DNA of 64,000 nt from Raineyella antarctica (GCF_900092135.1 NZ_FMYF01000007.1:62001-126000), one strand, 5' to 3'. Shown: positions 8,470-17,308, counted from the stretch's first letter. A program made the numbers and translations. The notes: a model not told the origin generated them from the letters alone.

Positions 8470-9866
8470 GGGGCCATGGTCGCATCCCGGGAGTCGTCGG
8501 GCACGTCGTCCGCCCCCGCCCCAGCGGCGGCGCGCCGACCGCGGAGCCGAAGCAGGACGGCGAGGGCGGCCAGGACCGCGAGTCCGGTGGCCATCGCGCC
8601 GACCAGGAGCGTCGCGCGGGGCCCGAAGACCTCACCGACCCAGCCGATCAGGGGCGCCCCGATCGGCGTGCCGCCCATGAACACCATCATGTAGAGCGCC
8701 ATCACCCGTCCCCGCATCTGCGGGTCGGTGGAGATCTGCACGGTTGCGTTGGCGCTGGTCATCATGGTCAGGGCACACACCCCGACGAAGGCCAGCAGCA
8801 CGATGTAGACGACGTACGAGGGGGCGAAGGCCAACCCGACCATGCCCACGGCGAAGCCGGCCAGGGCGAGGACGAGGACCGGCATCCGGGGGCGCTTGCG
8901 GTTCGCGGCGACCAGTGCCCCGGTCAGGGTGCCGACGGCCATCACGGTGCCCATCAGCCCGAACGCCTCCGGTCCGACGTGGAAGACCTGGGTGGCCATC
9001 AGGGCGTTGGTGACCTGGAAGTTCAGCCCGAACGTCCCGAGCATGAACACCATGAACAGCACCAGCAGGATGTCCGGACGCCGCGCGACGTACGCCAGGC
9101 CTGCGCGGACCGATCCCCTGCCCCTGGTGCGGGGCGCCTGCCGTAGTTGGGCCGGATCCATGCTGGCGAGCGCGATGACGGTGGCGGCGTAGCTGAGTGC
9201 GTTGAACAGGATCGCCGGTCCGACCCCCCAGGCGCCGATCGTCAGGCCGGCGATGCCGGGGCCCAGTAGCCGGGAGGCATTGAAGCTGGTGGAGTTCAGG
9301 CCGACGGCGTTGACCAGGTGGCTGTCGGGCACCATCTCGGACACGAACGCCTGCCGGGCCGGGCTGTCGAAGGCCGTGGCGATGCCGCTCAGGGTGGCCA
9401 GGACGTACACGTGCCACAGCTGGACGGAGCCGGAGACGACCAGCACGGCCTGGACCAGGGCGACGGCCCCGAGCAGGGTCTGGGTGACCATCATCAGGCG
9501 GCGCTTGTCGAAGCGGTCCGCGACGGCGCCGGTGTAGGCCGACAGCAACAGGATCGGCAGGAACTGCAGACCGGTGATCGTGCCCAGTGCCAGCGAGGAG
9601 TGGTCGGTCAGGACGGTGAGGACCAGCCAGTCCTGCGCCACCCGGAACATCCACAAACCGATATTGGACAGCAGTGCGCCGAAGAAGTAGATCCGGTAGT
9701 TCCGCAGCCACAACGAGGCGAACAGCCCGGCGTGGACCGGGACGTCCTGGAACGGGTCGGTGCTTGTTGGGAGCCTGTCGGTCGGGGCTTCGGGTGGCGT
9801 CGGTGCGGTGATCGGCTCGGGGGTCGTCGGCTCGGGGGTCGTCGGCTCGGTGTCGGTGCGGCTCAT
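8466..9866 (-). CDS. MFS transporter, EntS/MFS_3-like exporter
   Basis: 466 residues with about 12 membrane segments. The N-terminal half contains ADRFDKRRLMM, the MFS loop 2-3 motif, and the second half RMPVLVLAL. It resembles MFS_3 exporters (enterobactin or drug efflux). The first 30 residues are a soluble Thr/Pro/Glu-rich tail (TPEPTTPEPI) encoded partly by a duplicated 15-bp unit. Start and stop overlap the MarR and HhH-GPD genes by 4 bases each, so translation is coupled and expression is probably set by the MarR protein. Confidence 0.9.
   Translation of the reverse strand: MSRTDTEPTTPEPTTPEPITAPTPPEAPTDRLPTSTDPFQDVPVHAGLFASLWLRNYRIYFFGALLSNIGLWMFRVAQDWLVLTVLTDHSSLALGTITGLQFLPILLLSAYTGAVADRFDKRRLMMVTQTLLGAVALVQAVLVVSGSVQLWHVYVLATLSGIATAFDSPARQAFVSEMVPDSHLVNAVGLNSTSFNASRLLGPGIAGLTIGAWGVGPAILFNALSYAATVIALASMDPAQLRQAPRTRGRGSVRAGLAYVARRPDILLVLFMVFMLGTFGLNFQVTNALMATQVFHVGPEAFGLMGTVMAVGTLTGALVAANRKRPRMPVLVLALAGFAVGMVGLAFAPSYVVYIVLLAFVGVCALTMMTSANATVQISTDPQMRGRVMALYMMVFMGGTPIGAPLIGWVGEVFGPRATLLVGAMATGLAVLAALAVLLRLRGRRAAAGAGADDVPDDSRDATMAP
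9816..9845. repeat. 15-bp direct duplication in the exporter N-terminus
   Basis: CTCGGGGGTCGTCGG occurs at 9816-9830 and 9831-9845, with a partial third copy after. It encodes Thr-Pro-Glu-Pro-Thr repeats on the minus strand. Confidence 0.8.
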
Positions 9867-10288
9867 CGTGCCAGTACCCCCTGGAGCACCCGTACGGCCT
9901 CCGCCAGCTTCTCGCGGTCCTGCAACGAGAGCTCGGAGAGCCGCTGCATCATCCAGGTGTCGCGCGCGGCGACCGTACGTTCCACCACTTCGGTCCCGGC
10001 CGCGGTCAGGCGCACCAGCTTCTGCCGGCCGTCCTCCGGGTCGGCCAGCTTCTCGACCAGCCCCAGGTCCACCAGGCAGTTGACCGTACGGGTCATGCTC
10101 GGCGCGCTCACCCGCTCCAGCTCGGCCAGTTCGCCGGGGTTCCAGGCGCGGTGGCGCAGCTTCACCAAGACGCTGAACTGGTGCGGGGCGATCTCGGTGC
10201 TGCTCTCGAACCGCACTCGCCGGCTGATCTGCTGGCAGACCATGCGGACGTCGTTGGCCAGGCCGAGGAGTTGTTCCGTGTCCGGCAT
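9863..10288 (-). CDS. MarR family transcriptional regulator
   Basis: 141-residue winged-helix repressor. The DNA-binding region runs SAPSMTRTVNCLVDLGLVEK, followed by the wing DPEDGRQKLVRLT, the MarR signature. The start is the ATG at 10288, with AGGAGG 7 bases upstream; a longer frame to 10309 lacks this. It heads the MarR-MFS-HhH operon. An inverted repeat about 70 bases upstream overlaps the likely promoter and suggests autoregulation. The ligand is unknown, presumably the exporter substrate. Confidence 0.92.
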   Translation of the reverse strand: MPDTEQLLGLANDVRMVCQQISRRVRFESSTEIAPHQFSVLVKLRHRAWNPGELAELERVSAPSMTRTVNCLVDLGLVEKLADPEDGRQKLVRLTAAGTEVVERTVAARDTWMMQRLSELSLQDREKLAEAVRVLQGVLAR

Positions 10289-10355
10289 CGGGTCACCTCC
10301 TGGGTGCACGGGTAGCGGCGTGCGGTCCGGTCAGGCGGATCGTCCGCGCGACATA

Positions 10356-10383
10356 GTTAGCCTAGTTCATTACTTGAGCTAAC
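10356..10383. promoter_or_regulatory. candidate MarR operator in divergent promoter region
   Basis: GTTAGC (10356-10361) and GCTAAC (10378-10383) form a perfect inverted repeat with a 16-base AT-rich spacer, in an otherwise GC-rich gap between the MarR gene and the acetyltransferase gene. On the minus strand, TAGGCT and TAACTA within it are possible -10 elements, so a bound regulator would block its own promoter. Confidence 0.5.
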
Positions 10384-10420
10384 CAAATGGATGCTTCCGG
10401 GGCACTGGCAGGATGGGCCC

Positions 10421-10939
10421 ATGGCCTCTCCAGTGATCCGCCCCTCGACGCCGGACGACGCCGACAGCGTGACAGCGCTGCTCCGGCGCAACCGTGCCTT
10501 CCTGCAACCCTGGGAGCCCGCGCACGAGGAGTCCTGGTACACCCCGGCGGCCCAGCGGCGGGAACTGGCCCGGCTGCGGGCCGAGCGGGAGGCCGGCCGG
10601 GCTGCCGCCTTCCTCGTCCTCGACGGGGAGGAGCCCGTCGGCCAACTCACCCTGGACACGATCCGTCGCGAACCACACCAGTCCGCGGAGATCCGGGTCT
10701 GGGTGTCGCAGGATCGCGGCAACAAGGGACTGGCCAGCGCGGCGGTGGAGGCGGCCCGCGCAGAGGCCTTCGGCACCCTCGGCCTGCACCGGCTCGACGC
10801 CGCGGTCCTGCCGCACAACATGGTCGCCCAGCACCTCCTGCTGGCCACCGGTTTCGTACGGCTCGGTCGTGCGCCGCGCCACCAGCGGATCAACGGGCGC
10901 TGGCAGGACCACATGCTGTTCCAACTTCTTGCCGACTGA
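10421..10939 (+). CDS. GNAT family N-acetyltransferase (RimJ-like)
   Basis: 172 residues with an N-terminal strand VIRPSTPDDAD, a beta-bulge strand EIRVWVSQD and the acetyl-CoA loop RGNKGLASAAV (Q/RxxGxG/A). The C-terminal GFVRLGRAPRHQRINGRWQ is typical of RimJ/RimL and SpeG-like enzymes (x-D-H-M-L-F). The ATG at 10421 has no ribosome site, and CAGGAT ends 6 bases upstream, so a leaderless start is possible. Substrate (ribosomal protein N-terminus, antibiotic or small amine) unknown. Confidence 0.85.
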   Translation: MASPVIRPSTPDDADSVTALLRRNRAFLQPWEPAHEESWYTPAAQRRELARLRAEREAGRAAAFLVLDGEEPVGQLTLDTIRREPHQSAEIRVWVSQDRGNKGLASAAVEAARAEAFGTLGLHRLDAAVLPHNMVAQHLLLATGFVRLGRAPRHQRINGRWQDHMLFQLLAD

Positions 10940-10972
10940 GGAGAATCGAGGGAGAAGTCCTCGTCCACCCCT

Positions 10973-10990
10973 GCGGGGGAAAGACCCCGC
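10973..10990. terminator. weak hairpin after acetyltransferase gene
   Basis: GCGGGG (10973-10978) pairs with CCCCGC (10985-10990) around GAAAGA. It lies 33 bases after the stop. TACACT just downstream may be a -10 element for the next gene. Confidence 0.4.
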
Positions 10991-11096
10991 TCCACTACAC
11001 TGAGGCCGTGTTCACCCCCGGTTGTTCGGGGACGAGCATCCGTGAAGTCCGGTCATCGTGCACCTGACGACGGTAGGACAACAGGAAGGAGCAACC

Positions 11097-11603
11097 ATGA
11101 CCGAATTCGAAATGGGTGCCACCAAGACCCGCGACCCGAAGCTCGTCACGCAGGCCGCCACCATCTGGGCCGAGGCAACCGCTCACCGCGACGACATGCA
11201 GGCCAGCGACACGACCATCGACAAGTCCATTCCCCTGATCGAGGACGTTCTCGCCGCGTCCGAGCACTCGTTCCTGCTGGCCATTGCGGACGACGACGAC
11301 AGCATCGTCTCCTTCGCAGCAGTCGAGCCCGAGCGCGAGGCGACCAGCCCTGACCGCGGCGAGCTGCGCTTCCTCGGCGTGGCCCCCGAGCACTGGGGCG
11401 AGGGATGGGCGCGCCGCCTGCTCATCGCCCTGCCGGACGCCTCCCGCGAGGAGGGCTTCAAGGACATCATCCTGTGGGTCTACGCCGACAACACGCGCGC
11501 CATCTGGGTGTACGAGGCCATGGGCTGGAACGCCACCGGTCGTACCCGCAAGCACGAGGTGACCGGCCGGCTCGAGGCCGAGTACCGGATCAAGCTCACC
11601 TGA
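11097..11603 (+). CDS. GNAT family N-acetyltransferase
   Basis: 168 residues. The acetyl-CoA motif is in FLGVAPEHWGEGWARRLL, followed by the late strand IILWVYADNTRAIWVYEAMGW, the usual GNAT motif B with a conserved Tyr. The first 70 residues are mostly helical and acidic (ADDDDSIVSF). The ATG at 11097 is preceded by AAGGAGC 6 bases upstream. Substrate unknown; no obvious operon partner. Confidence 0.87.
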   Translation: MTEFEMGATKTRDPKLVTQAATIWAEATAHRDDMQASDTTIDKSIPLIEDVLAASEHSFLLAIADDDDSIVSFAAVEPEREATSPDRGELRFLGVAPEHWGEGWARRLLIALPDASREEGFKDIILWVYADNTRAIWVYEAMGWNATGRTRKHEVTGRLEAEYRIKLT

Positions 11604-11788
11604 CGGCAGCACCTGGGGCCGCAGCACTCGGCCGCGGCTCCGGGTCTGTTGTCCCCTGCTTCCCTGTCTTCCACTGCCCCCTCGGGCATGACTGATTCCG
11701 TCCTCCGCCAGCCTTCTTCTCCGCCAGCCTTCTCCGCTGATCACTCAAGCACCGCAGCCCATCTCCTCCTCCGCAGTAGCGCAGGGCG

Positions 11789-13216
11789 TCAGGCCGCGAC
11801 GTCTTGCCCCTCTGGGGTCTGCAGCATGTAGCGGCTGTGGCGGCGGGGTGCGCGGCCCGACCCGACGCGTTCGGGGGGCAGGAACTCGGCCAGCCCGTCA
11901 CCGGCCATCCGCACCTCCCACCGGCTACCCGGCACCGAGCGGGGATCAGGCTCGACCAGCCCGTGATGGTGACGACACAACAACACCAAGTTCTCCAACG
12001 CCGTCACCCCACCACAGGCCCACGGCACGATGTGGTGCACCTCGCAGTCCCGCGGCCGGCGATCGCATCCCGGGAACGCGCAGCCCCGATCGCGCAGATG
12101 CACGACCTGGCGCAGATCCCCCGCCACCAGCCGCCGGGTCCGGCCGACATCCAACGGCTGGCTCTCACCGCCCAGCACCACCGGCAACACGTCACAATCA
12201 CACGCCATCTGCCGCACCTGCGCGGGTGAGACCCCCTGCCCCGAGTCCAGGCTCTGGCCGACCCCGACCCGCGAGGCCAGGTCTTCCCAATCGATCACGA
12301 CAGTCATCCGAGGTCGGTCACCCCCATGCACGGGGCTCGCCGACCGGCTCATGGACGCGTGCACGATCTGCATCAGGGCGTCCGCGCGGCGCTGGTCCAA
12401 CGTCGGGGGCACGAAGCCCGGATCGGCACCGTCGGCATCGGACTCGTCCAGCCGCCGGCCCCGGGCAACCCACGCCTCGACCTGGCCGATCAACTCCTCG
12501 GCCTCCACCGTCGGCAACTTCACCCGGAAGAACACCGAGCCCTGCCCGTCCCGGGCCCACTCCATCCGCCGCCGGCGCCGCGCCAACTCCTCCTCCCGCT
12601 CCAACCCCCGCCGCAGCGCCTCCTCGGCCACCTCCGGGGCAACGACCTCCAGCACCCGCTGCGCGAGGCGGCGCAATTCGTCGGGATCATGGCGGTCCAC
12701 GTACCCGACCAACACCTCCTCCACCCGGCCCACCGTGATCGGATCGACGTCCCCGGCCTCCAGTGCGGCCAGACCCTCCACGATCGCCCGACACTGCTCC
12801 GGCGAGCCTGCGCCCGACGCCAGCACCGCTGCCACGTACGGGTGCGCGGCCAGACCGGACGCCGACCGGACCTGACCCGCAGCCTGGCGCGCCGTCAACC
12901 GGTTCGACTCGCGCAGCCACGCCGCCGTCGACACCCCGGCCAACTCCAGACACGCCCCACGCGCCTCGATCTCGGCGACCACGGCCAACTCAGCCGCCCG
13001 AACCATCGACGACAAGCCCTGCAACGCCCGGCCAGCCGCCAACAACGCCCGGCCCGGCAACACCACCGGCCCCGCCTCGAGGAACGCCTCCACCCCGGCG
13101 ACCGCAGCCACCACCGACTCCGGCACACCCGACTCCGGCACACCCGACTCCGGCACGCCGGGCACCACCGGGTCCGGTGGCACCCCTCCCACACCCACAT
13201 CCCCCACGTCATCCAT
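11789..13216 (-). CDS. HNH endonuclease with DUF222 domain
   Basis: 475 residues from the ATG at 13216. DUF222 covers about residues 60-340 (TARQAAGQVRSA through LDQRRADALMQI). The HNH motif is near the C-terminus: two CxxC-like pairs, then CEVHHIVPWACGG and LVLLCRHHH. Such proteins are numerous in actinobacteria and are related to the REP13E12 protein family of mycobacteria; their biological role is unsettled. Near the N-terminus a VPESG repeat is encoded by three 15-bp units. There is no clear ribosome site. The frame is open 117 bases further upstream, but that part is unlike the family. Confidence 0.9.
   Translation of the reverse strand: MDDVGDVGVGGVPPDPVVPGVPESGVPESGVPESVVAAVAGVEAFLEAGPVVLPGRALLAAGRALQGLSSMVRAAELAVVAEIEARGACLELAGVSTAAWLRESNRLTARQAAGQVRSASGLAAHPYVAAVLASGAGSPEQCRAIVEGLAALEAGDVDPITVGRVEEVLVGYVDRHDPDELRRLAQRVLEVVAPEVAEEALRRGLEREEELARRRRRMEWARDGQGSVFFRVKLPTVEAEELIGQVEAWVARGRRLDESDADGADPGFVPPTLDQRRADALMQIVHASMSRSASPVHGGDRPRMTVVIDWEDLASRVGVGQSLDSGQGVSPAQVRQMACDCDVLPVVLGGESQPLDVGRTRRLVAGDLRQVVHLRDRGCAFPGCDRRPRDCEVHHIVPWACGGVTALENLVLLCRHHHGLVEPDPRSVPGSRWEVRMAGDGLAEFLPPERVGSGRAPRRHSRYMLQTPEGQDVAA
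13115..13159. repeat. three tandem 15-bp repeats in the HNH gene
   Basis: Unit CGACTCCGGCACACC begins at 13115, 13130 and 13145; the third copy differs by one base. In frame it gives GVPES repeats. Copy-number change would keep the frame. Confidence 0.9.
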
Positions 13217-13368
13217 GCCCACCACGCTAGACACGACCTCAGACAATTTTTTAGGACACCCGAACGATTGTCCGTACGGCGGGAGAACGACCCGGTCCCA
13301 CCCCAGCCCCGCATCCTCGATGCTGACCCCCATCGGACTCCCCCGCGCACACCGCTACTGTGGGCCGC

Positions 13369-14418
13369 ATGTCCGCCGCTCTCCACGACCCGACCCACCA
13401 CGGGTTCGCCTCCGACAACATCTCCGGCGTCCATCCCGAGGTACTGGAGGCAATAGCAGTCGCCAACGGTGGCCACCTGATCAGCTACGGGGCGGACCCG
13501 TACACGGCCCGGCTGCAAGAAGTGGTCCGCGGCCACTTCGGTGACCGGGCCACCGCCTACCCGGTGTTCAACGGCACGGGCGCGAACGTCGCATCCCTCG
13601 CAATGCTCACCGAACGCTGGGACGCAGTGGTCTGCGCCGAGACCGCGCACATCAACGTCGACGAGTGCGGCGCCCCGGAGAAGCTTGCCGGCGTGAAGCT
13701 GCTGCCCGTCCCTGCGCCCGACGGCAAGCTCACCCCCGAACTGGTGGCCCGGTACGCCTGGGGCTTCGGCGAGGAGCACCACGCCCAGCCGGCCGTCGTG
13801 AGCGTCGCGCAGTCGACCGAGGTCGGCACCGCCTACTCCCCCGACGAGCTGCGAGCACTGGCGGAGGCCGCCCACGACAAGGGCATGAGCCTGCACGTGG
13901 ACGGCTCCCGGCTCGGCAACGCCGCCGCCGCACTCGGCTGCGGCCTGGGCGACCTCACCACCGCGGTCGGCGTCGACGTCCTCAGCCTCGGTGGCACCAA
14001 GAACGGCCTGCTCGGGGCGGAGGCGGTGGTCGTCCTCAACCCCGATGCCGTCCGCGGCCCGCTCTACGTCCGCAAGCTCCTGGGCCAGCTGCCCAGCAAG
14101 ATGCGCTTCACCTCCGCCCAGCTGATCGCCCTGTACGAGGGCGACCTCTGGCACCGCTCCGCCTCCCACGCCAACGCGATGGCTGCCCGGCTGGCCGCCG
14201 GCGTACGCGACCTTCCGGGCGTACGCCTGACCCAGGACGTCGCGGTGAATGCCGTGTTCGCGGTGGTCCCGCCCGATGTCGCCGACCGGCTGCGCGAACG
14301 CTATTTCTTCTACGACTGGAACGCCTCGACCGGCGAGGTGCGGTGGATGTGTAGCTTCGACACCACCGCGGATGACGTCGACGAGTTCGTGTCCGCGATC
14401 ACCGCGGCCCTCGCGTGA
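13369..14418 (+). CDS. ltaE: low-specificity L-threonine aldolase
   Basis: PLP-dependent enzyme cleaving L-threonine or allo-threonine to glycine and acetaldehyde; 349 residues. Visible motifs are FASDNISGVHP at the N-terminus, HINVDECGA, HVDGSRLGNA (the PLP-ring Asp) and SLGGTKNG, whose Lys should form the Schiff base. C-terminal MCSFDTTADDVDEF fits the family. The ATG at 13369 lacks a ribosome site, but TACTGT ends exactly 7 bases upstream, indicating a leaderless message. Confidence 0.93.
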   Translation: MSAALHDPTHHGFASDNISGVHPEVLEAIAVANGGHLISYGADPYTARLQEVVRGHFGDRATAYPVFNGTGANVASLAMLTERWDAVVCAETAHINVDECGAPEKLAGVKLLPVPAPDGKLTPELVARYAWGFGEEHHAQPAVVSVAQSTEVGTAYSPDELRALAEAAHDKGMSLHVDGSRLGNAAAALGCGLGDLTTAVGVDVLSLGGTKNGLLGAEAVVVLNPDAVRGPLYVRKLLGQLPSKMRFTSAQLIALYEGDLWHRSASHANAMAARLAAGVRDLPGVRLTQDVAVNAVFAVVPPDVADRLRERYFFYDWNASTGEVRWMCSFDTTADDVDEFVSAITAALA

Positions 14419-14546
14419 GGTGGTGGGCAGGTCTCGGCGACGATGCCCCGGCTGTCGGCTGGAACCGGCGGCGCGGCAAGGGCACGGAGACCACGTACGC
14501 AGAGCGCAACAGGAACACCCGAACGGGAAGGAACGCGGGAAGAGAC

Positions 14547-15362
14547 ATGAGCACACCGGACTGGACGACGTGGGCCCGCGGCGAGTGGCGGCGCTGGCGC
14601 GTCGGCCGCGAACGCCGGCTGGCCGACCCGTACGGCTGGCTGTCGGTGACCTCCCTGGAGTGGCTCGACGAGACCCCCCGGGCGATCGACGGCTTCCCCG
14701 GCCTCTGGTCCGGCGATGAGGACGACGTCCGGGTCGAACTGACCGAGGAGGACGGGGTCCAGCGCGACGGGTCGCCGATCAGCGGTCTGGTCGAGATCCC
14801 GCTGCAGGAGGACGAGTCCGACGACACGCTGTTCCACGACGGTACGGTCGCCGAGGCCGGCATCCGCGGAGGACGGCCGATGGTGCGGCTCCGCAACCCC
14901 GACGCCCCGGCCCGCGCCGCGTTCACCGGCGTCCCGAGCTATGACTGGGACGACTCCTGGGTGGTCCCGGCACACTTCCGCGAGTACCCCGAGACGGTCG
15001 TCCGCGAGATCGACACCGCCTACCCGGGCGTACGCCAGCCGATGACCTTCTGGGGCGAGGTGACCTTCACCCGCGGCGACACGGACGTGACCCTCGTGGT
15101 GAGTGGCGGCACCGGCTCGGCCTTCGCGGTCTTCCACGACCCGACCAACGGGATGGACACCGCCGACTGGCGTTCGGTCCCGCTCGGCGAGGTCGACCCG
15201 GCCGGCGGCACGACCCTGGACTTCAACCGCGCGACGAACTTCCCCTCAGCCTTCATCCCCGGCCTCGCCACCTGCCCTCGGCCGGTCCCCGAGAACGAGG
15301 TCCCCTTCCCGGTGACCGCCGGCGAGCAGCGCCCGACGAACGGGGACCGACGCGGGGAATGA
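14547..15362 (+). CDS. DUF1684 domain-containing protein
   Basis: 271 residues. Family features: LADPYGWLSVTSLEWLDE near the N-terminus, Asp/Gly-rich middle strands, and a C-terminal DFNRATNFPSAFIPGLATCP followed by PENEVPFPVTAGE. No enzymatic function is established for this family. The start at 14547 follows GGGAAGAG; the open frame extends upstream to 14415 without similarity. The stop codon lies at the junction of a 12-bp direct duplication (15349-15372), so the last residues may have changed recently. Confidence 0.85.
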   Translation: MSTPDWTTWARGEWRRWRVGRERRLADPYGWLSVTSLEWLDETPRAIDGFPGLWSGDEDDVRVELTEEDGVQRDGSPISGLVEIPLQEDESDDTLFHDGTVAEAGIRGGRPMVRLRNPDAPARAAFTGVPSYDWDDSWVVPAHFREYPETVVREIDTAYPGVRQPMTFWGEVTFTRGDTDVTLVVSGGTGSAFAVFHDPTNGMDTADWRSVPLGEVDPAGGTTLDFNRATNFPSAFIPGLATCPRPVPENEVPFPVTAGEQRPTNGDRRGE

Positions 15363-15372
15363 CGCGGGGAAT
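15349..15372. repeat. 12-bp direct duplication spanning a stop codon
   Basis: GACGCGGGGAAT occurs twice in tandem (15349-15360, 15361-15372); the TGA of the DUF1684 gene is formed at the junction. Confidence 0.85.
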
Positions 15373-15438
15373 GACGCACACCCCCTGCCGCACACCTGGC
15401 GTACGGAGCCCCGTACGCCCCTGACGTACCCTCGACGC

Positions 15439-16290
15439 GTGCACGAACACGTCGCCTCCCTGCTGGCCACCCGCCGCTGGCTCGTCCTGACCGGTGCCGG
15501 GATGAGCACCGCCTCGGGCATCCCGGACTATCGCGACCCCGACGGCACCCGCCGGATCCAGCCGATGCGGATCGACGAGTTCCGTACGTCCGCGGAGGCT
15601 CGCCGGCGCTACTGGGCGCGGTCGTACGTCGGCTGGCAGAACCTGCGCCGGGCCACCCCCAACCCTGCCCACCAGGCGGTCACCGCCCTGCAGCGGCTCG
15701 GTGTGGCCGGCCCGGTGATCACCCAGAACGTCGACGGCCTGCACCAGGCCGCCGGCAGTGAGGCGGTCACCGAGCTGCACGGCTCGCTGGCCCGGGTGGT
15801 CTGCGAGGCCTGTGGCGACGTGAGCCCACGGCAGGACCTGGATGCGCGGATGGCCGCCGCCAACCCCGGCTTCGTCGGCGTCGGCAGCCAGATCCGTCCC
15901 GATGGCGACGCCGTGCTCTCCACGCTCCAGGTCGACACCTTCCGGGCCCCGCTGTGCCGGACCTGTTCGGCCGACCGCCTGCGCCCGGACGTGGTGTTCT
16001 TCGGGGACATGGTGCCCCGGGAGCGGGTGGCTCACTGCTTCGACCTGGTCGAGCGCGCCGAGGGCCTGCTGGTCCTGGGCTCCTCACTGCAGGTGATGAG
16101 CGGGCTGCGGTTCGTCCGGCGCGCCGCCAAGCGTGACCTGCCGATCGTGGTCCTGACCCGCGGCCGCACCAGGGGCGACGAGCTGGCGACGCTGAAGTGG
16201 GAGGTCGCCCTCGAGGAGGGACTGCCCGCCCTGGCCGACACCCTCACCAACAGCGATTCGACGACGATCAGTAGCCTGACCTGTCGCTGA
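15439..16290 (+). CDS. NAD-dependent protein deacylase, sirtuin (SIR2 family)
   Basis: 283 residues. NAD-binding motifs GAGMSTASGIPDYRD (19-33) and TQNVDGLH (94-101), catalytic His in TELHGSL (about 114), and four zinc cysteines in CEAC and CRTC (about 122 and 173). FFGDMVP and LGSSLQV complete the cofactor site. The N-terminal length and PDYRD wording fit class II (SIRT4-like) bacterial sirtuins. It acts on acylated lysines in cytoplasmic proteins. The GTG start has TACCCT ending 6 bases upstream, fitting a leaderless transcript. The stop is 3 bases from the converging lysG stop. Confidence 0.93.
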   Translation: MHEHVASLLATRRWLVLTGAGMSTASGIPDYRDPDGTRRIQPMRIDEFRTSAEARRRYWARSYVGWQNLRRATPNPAHQAVTALQRLGVAGPVITQNVDGLHQAAGSEAVTELHGSLARVVCEACGDVSPRQDLDARMAAANPGFVGVGSQIRPDGDAVLSTLQVDTFRAPLCRTCSADRLRPDVVFFGDMVPRERVAHCFDLVERAEGLLVLGSSLQVMSGLRFVRRAAKRDLPIVVLTRGRTRGDELATLKWEVALEEGLPALADTLTNSDSTTISSLTCR

Positions 16291-16293
16291 CCC

Positions 16294-17181
16294 TCAACCG
16301 AGGGCGATGATCGCCTCCGCCGCGCCCCGCACGGACGCCGTCAGGCGTTCGATCCGGGGCGAGCCGAGCTTCCACACCTGCCAGTAGAGGGGAACGTCGC
16401 GGTGGTCGCGCGGGCCAAGGATCTCCAGGGACCCGTCGGCCACCATCCCCTCCATCTGCACCTCGGGCACCAGCCCCCAGCCGAGCCCGGCCCGCGCAGC
16501 GGCCAGGTAGGCCTCCGACGACGGGATGTGGTGGGAGGGCGGCAGGACCTCGATGCCGTGTTCGCGCAGGAAGCGGTTCTGCAGGTCGTCCTTCGGGCCG
16601 TAGCGCAGCACCGGCATCCGGGCCCAGTCCACCACCCGCTTCCCCGCCACGGCGGAGGAGTGCAGCTCGCACAACCGCGGCGCCGCGACCGGTTGGTAGC
16701 GGATCGCGCCCAGCTTCTCGGTGCTGCAGCCCGCCACCCGCTGGGGGGCAGCGGTGACCGCGCCGACCACGTCCCCGCTGCGCAGCAGGTCGCTGGTGTG
16801 CGCCTCGTCCTCCACCCGGAGCCGGACCACCGTGTCGCCCCAGGCCGCCGCATCGTCGAGCACCGGCAGGAACCACGTCGCCAGCGAGTCGGCATTGACG
16901 GCCAGCGGCAGGATCGCCTGGCCCGGCCCACCGGTGCCGAGCGCCTCCATCGTCTCGGCCTCCAGCAGCGCCACCTGGCGCGCCATCCGCAGCAGCACCG
17001 AGCCTGCCTGCGTCGGCACGCACGGGACGGCCCGGCGGACGACCACGTTGCCGACCGAGGTCTCCAGCGCCTTGATCCGCTGGCTGACCGCGGACGGACT
17101 GACCCCCAGCTCGTCCGCGGCGGCCTCGAAGGTCCCCTCGTCGACCACCGCCAGCAGTGCGCGGAGCTGCTCGAAGTTCAT
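16294..17181 (-). CDS. lysG: LysR-type regulator LysG/ArgP
   Basis: 295-residue LysR-type activator. The N-terminal winged HTH is FEAAADELGVSPSAVSQRIK, and the rest is the effector domain of ArgP type (NADSLATWF, LGAIRYQPVA). It is divergent from a LysE-family exporter gene, the classic arrangement in which LysG senses basic amino acids and switches on lysE. TAGAAT ends 6 bases upstream of the ATG, so the transcript is probably leaderless, and the GAATTC inverted repeat in the gap overlaps this hexamer. Confidence 0.93.
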   Translation of the reverse strand: MNFEQLRALLAVVDEGTFEAAADELGVSPSAVSQRIKALETSVGNVVVRRAVPCVPTQAGSVLLRMARQVALLEAETMEALGTGGPGQAILPLAVNADSLATWFLPVLDDAAAWGDTVVRLRVEDEAHTSDLLRSGDVVGAVTAAPQRVAGCSTEKLGAIRYQPVAAPRLCELHSSAVAGKRVVDWARMPVLRYGPKDDLQNRFLREHGIEVLPPSHHIPSSEAYLAAARAGLGWGLVPEVQMEGMVADGSLEILGPRDHRDVPLYWQVWKLGSPRIERLTASVRGAAEAIIALG

Positions 17182-17185
17182 GAAG

Positions 17186-17210
17186 GAATTCTAATCCATC
17201 CCCAGAATTC
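17186..17210. promoter_or_regulatory. candidate LysG operator overlapping the lysG promoter
   Basis: GAATTC at 17186-17191 and at 17205-17210 form a dyad with a 13-base spacer. The left half contains the complement of the TAGAAT -10 hexamer of lysG. The position suggests autoregulation plus activation of the exporter to the right. Confidence 0.55.
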
Positions 17211-17308
17211 ATCGTTTGCCTGAAGCTCGGCGGCCTCCTACCGTCATCCCTGGGACTCGCATCCCGCGGACCGTCGGCCGCACCGACGCCTGAGGAGGAG
17301 GTATCGCG

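Noticed and set aside
11848-12738. Pro/Arg-rich frames on the plus strand over the HNH gene
   Set aside because: Shadow frames; the DUF222-HNH protein on the minus strand accounts for the sequence.
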